From assembly GCA_021186555.1 (NCBI GenBank), contig JAJKFL010000039.1, forward strand, positions 13,000,733-13,064,732: a stretch of 64,000 bases of DNA. The letters run 5' to 3'. This document shows, piece after piece, positions 56,426 through 64,000 of this stretch. This stretch comes from Reticulitermes speratus (Eukaryota; Arthropoda; Insecta; Blattodea; Rhinotermitidae). A model generated the notes under the pieces. That model did no database searches. It was not told the origin of the DNA and saw only the letters and a program-made list of their open reading frames with translations. The position numbers and the translations under genes were made by a program. How positions within the stretch are numbered: the first letter of the stretch is position 1; each line of letters begins with the position of its first letter.

Positions 56426-56690
56426 GTATTAATTCCTGGGTTTTTCCCTTTGATCCATTTGTACTGTTAAAGTCCTTTTTGTCCTGCATGTCACCTTATG
56501 TTTCATGCTATCGTCCATACATCTAACACAACACAAACATCCATGCCCCGGTGGATTCGAACCACGATCCTAGTAAGCGAGCGGCCGTAGACCCACGCCT
56601 TAGACCGCGCGGCCACTGGATCGGCTCCCGGGCCTCGCGGTGGGAGGCCGGCGACTAACCGCCTGAACCATGGCACTGCCCGATCACACG
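56167..56690 (-). mobile_element. SINE family II interrupted by a chimeric SINE I-headed insert
   Basis: SINE II runs 56167-56398 (GTGGTGAAGGGCCCCGCAGC to ATGGACTGGCCCGGGA) and resumes at 56628 (CCCGGGCCTCGCGGTGGGAG GCCGGCG). Between them lies T25, about 105 bp of unrelated text and a SINE I head (56535-56625, CATCCATGCCCCGGTGGATT CGAACCACG to GGATCGGC). CCCGGG on both sides is likely the target duplication. Confidence 0.85.
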
Positions 56691-57164
56691 GTTACGCTTA
56701 CATTAATTCGTAATCAGGTTCCTATCTCTTTCAAAGCTAGTTAGAGTCTGAAGTTGAATGATTTCCGTCAGTTCGACTTGATACGTGAGTTGATTACAAG
56801 CCTCGTGTAAAATAATGTTCCGGTACTGTCAAAAAAGCCCGTCCTTACAAAGACCTTCGGCAGTGCAAATCGGTCATGAATTTAGTTAGCCCCTTGTGTG
56901 TTAAGGTGTGAATGCACCGGCGCGGCGGATAGTTCGCATTATTTTGGGCCGAATATGTTGTGTAAAAAAGTAGAGCGATTTTCAAAATACTCGCATTTTT
57001 CTGTGTTTTTGCTTGAAATCATCGGTTTTATGCTAGTTATGTGAGAACGTGGCAAGAAACATTTGTAAGTGAAATGTAGAATCAGTAATAGCAAACTCGC
57101 CTGAACTGTTACGTTATGTGTAACTTCTAATTTGTATACACGTAATGTGTATTACGTATAGCAC

Positions 57165-57250
57165 ATATATAAAACACATTACATTATATGCCTTACATAT
57201 GTAATATATAACATATATAATGTAATGTAATATAATGTGTTACACTTTAG
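57165..57250. repeat. AT-rich palindromic tract
   Basis: AACACATTACATTATATG is mirrored in reverse complement by TATAATGTGTT after about 45 bp of TACATATGTAATATATAACA TATATAATG. Strong self-pairing potential; no known element recognised. Confidence 0.6.
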
Positions 57251-57787
57251 ATTTACGACGGTAGTTGTAACTTTCCATGGTCTTAGATGGTCACAAGTTT
57301 GGGCAGTGCGAGTTCAGTGTTCAAGCATGAAGGCCATGTGGAAGTTGAATGCATTAATAAATATATAAGACTTTCAGATTTCCCGTGGGTGGAGTGGTTT
57401 CCTACAGGGTGCTTATAAATTTTTCGTCACGACGTGCGCATCGTTTGGATCGGTTTGTGTTTGTGCTGCTAGCGATGTCATCAGTAAATGATTATGTTGT
57501 GCACGTAAGGTAGACGACGTCTAATGTTGGTGTTTTGTTCAGACAAAAAGTATTCAAAACACTTTACGTGAATATAATAGAGTTTAGGGTTCCGAAGGAT
57601 TTGACGATGTTGATTTTTGAAACCTGAGAACGTTTGATGGCCCACGTGTCTCTTCCACCTCACAAGTTCGCACGACAGCTGTGAAAGATAAAGATGTACG
57701 GAGGTATGGCTGCAACAGGTGGCATTATGTGTATACATAGTTTGGCGAACATGTTTGTGTGTTTGTGTTGATGTGTGTGTATGTATG

Positions 57788-57793
<6 letters not shown>

Positions 57794-57838
<45 letters not shown>
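57794..57838. repeat. (TA)n microsatellite
   Basis: About 45 bp of pure TA; flanked on the left by GTGTATGTATGTATGTG. Confidence 0.95.
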
Positions 57839-57841
<3 letters not shown>

Positions 57842-58222
57842 GGATGGCTGAACAACGCACAGACAAGCTGCTCGCTAACAGGATTCCTTCGGACTCCTAA
57901 AAAGAACAATTTGTTTACGATAAATTTCCGTCAGCTTCTTTTGCAATTTACTTTTTCCCCTGACAGCTGTACAAGAACCATCGAAAAAGAACGATATTAA
58001 ATAAATGAGAGTTACGGTTATATTATGATAAGTATGCAGCGAATTCGGACGTCGTAATCTGTTAATGAAAATTCTAATTTTACAAGACAAGGAGGAACAA
58101 AGCGAGTTGAATTTAAAATATTAAGTAGGATTAGATTCGGTTGGTCAGAAAATTAACCTGTATGCATGTACACTCTGTATACAGGAGCGACGCTAGCAAA
58201 TAGTCATAAGCTCAACCAACAT

Positions 58223-58244
58223 CCCCCCCCCCCCCCCCCCCCCC
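58223..58244. repeat. C22 homopolymer
   Basis: Uninterrupted run of 22 C. Confidence 0.95.
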
Positions 58245-58876
58245 GAAATTTGACCTGTTCAATCGTCTTACATCAGTAACAAGTACAGGGCATTAAATTC
58301 CCGCCCGCCTATGGTGTGGGAGATTTTGGGTTTGGAAATGTTATGCGTTGCATTTAAATGTCTGATTTGATTATTTGCCTTTTACAAGCTCAATAAATCG
58401 TCTTTAATATTTTTACCTCACGTTATTAAATGAGGAATACGAAGTTTGTTTTGTATCCCGTACTGAGGTCTGTGGTGGTTTAAGCTGGGTATTTGACATG
58501 TACCAAGCATTGATGAATCAAGAAATGTGTGCTCCGTTATAGTGTGGCATTCACTTGGGAGGTTTGGGTGTATGTGTGAGGAAAATGTCAAAAGTGAACT
58601 TAATATACAATTGGGTTGCGTAGTTTCGGACACTTGCGAAGGCTGCATTGTGCTACCGGTTCACAATTATTCCCTTCTAGGATGTGACATCTATATTTGT
58701 GGAGAGGTGCCAGCGTTCCTCCGAAGTGTTGTCTGTCTACCAAACTACACGACATCACATCCGAATGTTTGGTCAGCTGAACAGCAGCCGCTGTAGGAAG
58801 GCGCTGTAGCCAACTGTGCGCTTGTTTAGTGCTGAATTGTTGATCTGCCATGGTATCTTGATTGGTCCTGCCTATT

Positions 58877-59065
58877 AAATGCTTTGGCTCAGGCGATTAT
58901 TCGCCGGGCTCTCACCGTGGAGGCGCAAGTTCGATCCTAGGCCAGTCCGTGTGAGATTTATGTTGGACAAAGTGGCACTGGGGCAAGGTTTTTTCCTAGT
59001 ACTTCTGTTTTCCACTGTCATTATCATTCCACCAATGCTCCATACTCCATTCATTCATTCATTCA
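58877..59065 (+). mobile_element. SINE family II, diverged
   Basis: GCTTTGGCTCAGGCGATTAT TCGCCGGGCTCTCACCGTGG AGGC, B box AGTTCGATCCTAGG, GTGTGAGATTTATGTTGGAC AAAGTGGCACTGGGGCAAGG, CATTCCACCAATGCTCCATA. It ends near a (CATT)n run at 59050. Confidence 0.85.
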
Positions 59066-59159
59066 TTATGTCACCGATGCTACATATCCCAGCAGTCGAC
59101 AGCGTCGGGTAAATAACACATACATTACCATACTGAAATGATGACGTATTTGTAACTAA

Positions 59160-59205
59160 TTCATCTGAGCAGAGCCTTTCTTGCGAAGCTGATAGTCGCG
59201 CAGCT
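59160..59205 (-). mobile_element. LINE 3' terminus, minus strand
   Basis: GAGCAGAGCCTTTCTTGCGA AGCTGATAGTCGCGCAG is the inverse of the GACTG.TAGCTTCTCAAGAAGGGCTCTG 3' end seen at 52960. Very short. Confidence 0.55.
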
Positions 59206-59644
59206 GGTCGAGACGTTTCTCACTTTCTATAAAGCCAGAAAGTTCAGTTTATTCTTGCAGCTTTCAGTGTGAGAGGGCCTACGCATTTTTCGAACTTAAT
59301 GGAACTTGTTAAATTGTATTACGGTACTGTCATTTTTGTCATCAGTAGCAAATACAGTCAGGATTCAGTAAGGATGTCAGAAACGTGCACGCTTGTATTT
59401 CCAGTTACCTAGTCGTTGCCGACAGATACGGTTTGACTTCTTCAGTCTAAAACGGAATATATACTCCTACCTGAATCGTATTAAACTTGTTATTATTGCA
59501 CTACTACTACTACTACCACCACCACCACCTCTTTACACTATAGATCAAGTGCCTTAACATGTGTAAGCCTACAATAATTGTACCTTAAATGCTTTGAATT
59601 GGTTCTGTGTAGAATGCATGCTTTCATTGTAATGGCATACTGTT

Positions 59645-59825
59645 AGAGGGAAGGATAGAAATGACGGGGAGACAAGGAAGAAGGCGTAAGCAGCTACTGG
59701 ATGACCTTAAGGAAAAGAGAAGATACTGGAAATTGAAAGTGGAACCACTAGATCGCACCCTATGGAGAACTAGCTTTGGAAGAAGCTACGGACCTGTCGT
59801 AAGACAGACTACAGAATGAATGAAC
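59645..59825 (+). mobile_element. retroelement tail fragment (second LINE type)
   Basis: A frame reads GRIEMTGRQGRRRKQLLDDL KEKRRYWKLKVEPLDRTLWR TSFGRSYGPVVRQTTE, then a stop. I associate this C-terminal phrase with insect non-LTR elements; the clade is uncertain. It lacks frameshifts over about 55 codons. Confidence 0.65.
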
Positions 59826-60122
59826 TGTCATTTAAAAAGTACCGATCCTTGTGGTAGGTGTCTTTATCACTAGTATGGCGACAATTCTGGGAGCCCGAAC
59901 TCAGTGAGAGTAGAAGCAGTAAAAGGTTTTGGGTAACCTTGAAGGCACCTTCGTACGATAGTTTCGTTGTCTTTATTTGTGTATTGCATATTTAATTTTG
60001 TCTGTGTGGTTGAGAGTAAGATCTGTTGACAAATTTGATAATGTTTACAGTTGCATTTCAGCTGCCAAAAGGCATAAGAGGGCCCCTGAGGTTCGGGCGC
60101 AGTTGAGAATCCCCTCGCTATA

Positions 60123-60124
<2 letters not shown>

Positions 60125-60175
<51 letters not shown>
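60125..60175. repeat. (CTA)n microsatellite
   Basis: About 16 triplets; a short (CTA)(CCA) run also occurs at 59505-59530. The poly-Tyr frame is an artefact. Confidence 0.95.
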
Positions 60176-60176
<1 letters not shown>

Positions 60177-61779
60177 TACTACGAAGTACAACTGCTAGTA
60201 TTGCTACTACCCTCAGTCCTACGCCACTGGTGTCTATTTTCACTGGCCTTCTGAGCTAAATGTAGTTGTTTTTTTTATATTTGAGATGTCTGAAACGTTA
60301 GGAATATTCTTTCGGGACGATTACAGTGGCAGACAGACGTATTGGACTCTGTATATCGGACTTGATTTTGATGCCACGCGCATGCTTTATTTCTTCTGTA
60401 ATGATATGTAATTTGTTTGGTTGCTTTTTCTTGGCATTTTGTTGTTCCTCTGGTTTTGTACATACATTTTTCTAAGGTGTTCCCATGCTGTCTTAGGATC
60501 ATATCTGAGTTGTTACGATACATTTCCGTGTTATTTATTCAAATATAGTACTTCGTGTTCACACTACAACGTGGTTTGTGGTATGCATTTGTGATTGGGG
60601 GTGTATGCTGCTAGAGTTTGTATTTCACTGCTAACTGTTAGCGAATCTGCTTTCGTACGTTGTTATTGTTATTGTCCTTGGTATTTTGCGACTGACACAA
60701 GTGATGTGTAACTGTTTGTGAAGCACCCAGTGCATTTTTCGCTGCCCACAGTATGCCCACACTCTCGCACTGTACACAGTACTTCCATTTGCGTCCCAAA
60801 TTGTGTAAATCCCACCAGAGTTGGTAGGCCTGTTACTGAGGAAGGTCCGACCGGCATTGATTTGGGGGCGATGCGATGTACTGCCACGAAAGTTGGTTGA
60901 CACAGAGACGGATCATACGTTAGTGGAGTGCAGTTAGAACAGTGTTTGTGTGCTAGGTAGGTGTTGATGTTGTTATCAAAGATGTGGCAGTAAATGAGTT
61001 TCGAATCTCAAAGAATATCTATCGTTGGCAGTTGTTAGAGCCCAGCCCCCTTTTTGGAATACATATGATATTAAAAGAAATAAATTTCAGTGTAGCTTAA
61101 TTTTCTCGTGTCACAATTTAATTCATTTAGTTCGCGCAATTTATTTATGTCGTGGACTTTATTTCATTTCACAAAGGCTGACTTGTCTGAAATTTGACAT
61201 TGCGTTTTTCGACTAGTTTTATGCGTGTTGTGTAAGTGATGTTAAATGTTTACCTGTATAACACTGGGGTATTGAAAATAAAAATACGCAAATCGAGTAT
61301 TAACGCCTGTGTGTTAGATAACACGTAACATTCCAGTGTCGTAGACGTTGCCTGTACAGCTGTGCGTACAGTGTGCACGGCAGCCTTGCCGCATGATGGT
61401 TTCACTTTCATTTTACAGGTGTTTGATCCTGCATTTGTAAGATGCTTTCATAAGTTTTAAACAAGTATAAAATAGATCGAATTTTAGTACTAATTGTGCA
61501 GTTTATTAGCCTCTCCTTTCTTTCTCTGAGGGACAAGTATTTTTCCCAGCACCTTGTTTTCAAACACCATCAGTTTGATTCCTCTCTTAATGCGTGACGA
61601 AATTTTGTACCTGTATAAAAGACACATAGAATTATGATTTTGTATGTTTAATCTTAACGTTGTTAGATAGCAGATAAAAAGAAAAGATCCTCAGGTGAAT
61701 GGTAGCAGGAATTCCCAAATTACTGATTGGTATAGTAATCTAGTAGATGGATATGAACAGCCCACATGACTTGCTTAAG

Positions 61780-62060
61780 AGAAATAAGAAATGCATACGA
61801 AATTTTGGTCAGAAAATGTGAAAAGATTATTTTTGAATCCTAGGCTAGATACAAGGATAATATTAAGGTGGATCTTAAAGAAGGTCTTAGGGCACCTACT
61901 GGGTCCAAGTGGCTCAAAAGAGAGAGACCAGTTACAGGCTTTTGTGAACACATTGATGAACCCTCAGGTTCCATAAACACTGAGGAATACCTTGACACCC
62001 TGTGCGGCTATCTCCTTCTCAAGAAGGACTTTGCTGTTTGGAGTTGCATAATTAGGTGAC
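61780..62060 (+). mobile_element. LINE 3' end, CpG-decayed
   Basis: RNAYEILVRKCEKIIFE-like start, ...RLDTRIILRWILKK, LGPSGSKERDQLQAFVNTLM NPQVP, then CTCCTTCTCAAGAAGGACTT TGCTG. Frames 61791-61976 and 61868-62059 are parts of it. Same family as 51385. Confidence 0.8.
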
Positions 62061-62929
62061 TTTTACCAAAATCACAGTATGTTTTGGTGGTCAGTTTTAC
62101 CATCATTGGGTGAATCCATGTAATACAGTAATTGCATATTATACTTACAGTTGTTATGCATTGTAACATTTTACATCATGTGCTAATGCAACTTATGCAG
62201 GATTTTGTAAAATAAATCCATAAAATCTTATACAATAATGAGGCAAGGTTTTGCACTCTGGTTATACATGGTGAACTTAGAAGGATTCAGAAGGAAGCAT
62301 TCGTGGTATATTTCCATATCCTGTTTTGGTAATTGACTGCAATGAGTGAGGAAAATCACAGATGCACTTAGGATAGCTGGTGCTCTTGTCAGGTATGCAA
62401 TTGGGTACCTCCCAACAGTAGTCAGACATGTTAGTGCTGAGCCAGTTTGTTTTGTTCAGTAGCCAATACTAATTACTCCTGTATACATTCATGTATGATA
62501 TTCAAGTGTTCTATAACTTCAACAGGGTTTATTCTGTGCTAAGGCACTCTGATCCTAAACTGTTTTCATCAGTACTTTGTCCCATGCAGACTTATCATTT
62601 GGGATCATTGCTTCAGCCTATTTGATGTTTACAAAAAACTGTCACTCCTGTGGTAACAGCAGGCCATCCAGATGCATTACAGTCCCTAAGCTAAGTGGAT
62701 GGCCAATACTCAATCTTGTCATGAAACACAGCTCTCTAATCTCCACATCAGCCTGAGGTGATAGAGTTGCTGTTATGTGAAGAACTCAAAAAATAAATAA
62801 CTTACCTGTACAATTTGTTGCAGAGATGTTATTCCTTCTATAAAAACAAGCTGTCAAAATGCTGTAGTTTCTGCTGTTTCACTCATAGTCTAACTTCTTT
62901 CTTTTATGTGGAATTTTACTTTTAATATA

Positions 62930-63364
62930 CAGTGTGTCCAAAAGTGCGTACCATAGGAACCTACAAGATTTTTTGTTAAGCATCCCATTGTGTTATATAG
63001 AAATAAACAAGAATTAATACCGTTAACACAAATTAAGTTGTGTTGACAGCATTAATTCCTTTATACTACAAGATTTGTTCAGTGGGTTATTCATCAAGTG
63101 TGTAATGTGTGGATGCAGTTATGCATGTTCTCCATAACTGCTTAATGCAGTTGGCCATCAGTATTGGCACGTGCTTTGGTGATGTGTTTACAAAGATGTG
63201 GCCCACTCATGTTCTCAGAGTACACTAATGCATTAAGTAATCCCATGAGAAGAAGTCCACTAAACTAAAATCCAAAGACTGTTCCCCATGTCACGAATCT
63301 TCTTCTTGCTACCAAGTGCCTCACAACAGTGTTGTCTTTGGTGTGTGACTGTTTGGACACACTG
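62930..63364 (-). mobile_element. 435-bp Tc1/mariner-like deletion derivative
   Basis: The left end CAGTGTGTCCAAA(AGTGCGTACC) and the inverse of the right end CAGTGTGTCCAAA(CAGTCACAC) are 13-bp inverted termini, each flanked by TA. The minus strand keeps traces of a transposase C-terminus (DFSLVDFFSWDYL, resembling the family pattern L.SLDFFLWGYLK). It cannot move without help. A related piece lies at 17075-17225. Confidence 0.7.
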
Positions 63365-64000
63365 TAGCTAAACAGATTCAGAATGTTTGTCATTGTTTAT
63401 CTGTAAACAGTCATCCATTTGTATACTTTACAAAACCAATTGCAGTCATTTCTAGTAACAGAAAAATTAAAATTATTGACAGTCTTCTGGAGTGCAACTG
63501 ATAGATTATATGATTACATTTTACATCTGAAGGATGCTGTTATATTCAGCAGATGGGTCAGTGATTATATTGAAAGAAGGGGGTATATTATTATTAAAGA
63601 ACACTTAAAATTTTCATGCAGCAAGTAAGCTCTGAATTTCCTTCCCTACTATCTTACAGAAGAAACATAACTACATCACAGTTCTGTGTGTAAACATGTG
63701 GGTGATAGTGCTGCAAGTAAACTCCTATGTGATTTAATAGTCTTTTTTCTGATGCTGGATATGCCATTGTGATATCCATTGTAGGGATGAAATGTAAGTT
63801 AGCTCAGGTCATTTATGGCCTTATGCGTGACCATTATCCCATGAAGGCACACAGAGCATGAACAGGTCCCCTGATGCACTTGGCCAGTGTCAACATACCA
63901 GCACACTAACTTGCATTAGCTTTGATTATCACTTGTTGTGTGCACTTTGTGTGAACTGTTGAACCAGGTATAAGAATGACACATTTCTATATTCATAGGA

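Larger units (their letters stand above)
46595..64000 (+). other. sick: downstream intron (incomplete)
   Basis: It starts at the GTAAGT donor of exon i, phase 2; the acceptor is beyond the window or unrecognised. It contains the mariner pseudogene, LINE tails, SINEs, the 256-bp palindrome and microsatellites. I see nothing specific in 46600-47200, 48600-51380, 53060-53570, 53650-54770, 55035-56160, 56690-57130, 57250-57780, 57850-58220, 58250-58870, 59210-59640, 60180-61770, 62065-62925 or 63370-64000. Confidence 0.7.

Noticed and set aside
60631..60903. 90-aa minus and 60-aa plus frames
   Set aside because: No recognisable domain or repeat family; kept as nothing specific.

Overview
This window looks like animal nuclear DNA, most likely insect and probably from a cockroach or termite (Blattodea). 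The evidence is long introns between short exons with GT/AG borders, many tRNA-headed SINEs with target-site duplications, RTE-type LINE 3' tails, mariner remnants and long microsatellites. The SINE and LINE reading frames resemble ones I associate with Periplaneta gene predictions. That species-level guess is from memory and is only moderately secure.

I find one protein gene, on the + strand: the insect neuron navigator gene (sickie/NAV). Nine exons between 22340 and 46594 join in one open frame of 2036 nt (about 678 residues) with consistent splice phases. They cover the C-terminal half of the CH domain, the Ser/Pro-rich basic linker with the NAV KRTSSSSGFSSARSERSDSS block, a 910-nt linker exon, and the paired GY(L/M)S(D/E)G motifs. 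The start codon, the first half of the CH domain, the coiled coils and the C-terminal AAA ATPase are not in the window. The gene therefore runs off at least the right side, and almost certainly the left.

Layout: 1-22339 is upstream intron or flank full of SINEs, MITEs, foldbacks, a decayed LINE and a SINE-derived satellite. 22340-36052 holds exons a-e, with a 1.9-kb 55-bp minisatellite in the intron after exon b. 36053-39607 is intron. 39608-46594 holds exons f-i and lies mostly in a domain strongly depleted of CpG. 46595-64000 is a downstream intron with a mariner pseudogene, LINE tails, nested SINEs and a near-perfect palindrome.

The most interesting non-gene signal is a family of about ten short units, several arranged as head-to-head inverted repeats. 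Each carries a hammerhead-ribozyme-like core (CUGANGA, stem II, GAAA, a tiny stem III, stem I), the kind reported for Penelope-like retroelements. Copies inside the CpG-poor domain have lost the G of GAAA in a way that fits CpG decay, while copies outside keep it. A second strong signal is a 36-bp satellite with an alternating A-B-A-C order that appears to be a tandem amplification of the head of a SINE lying directly downstream of it.
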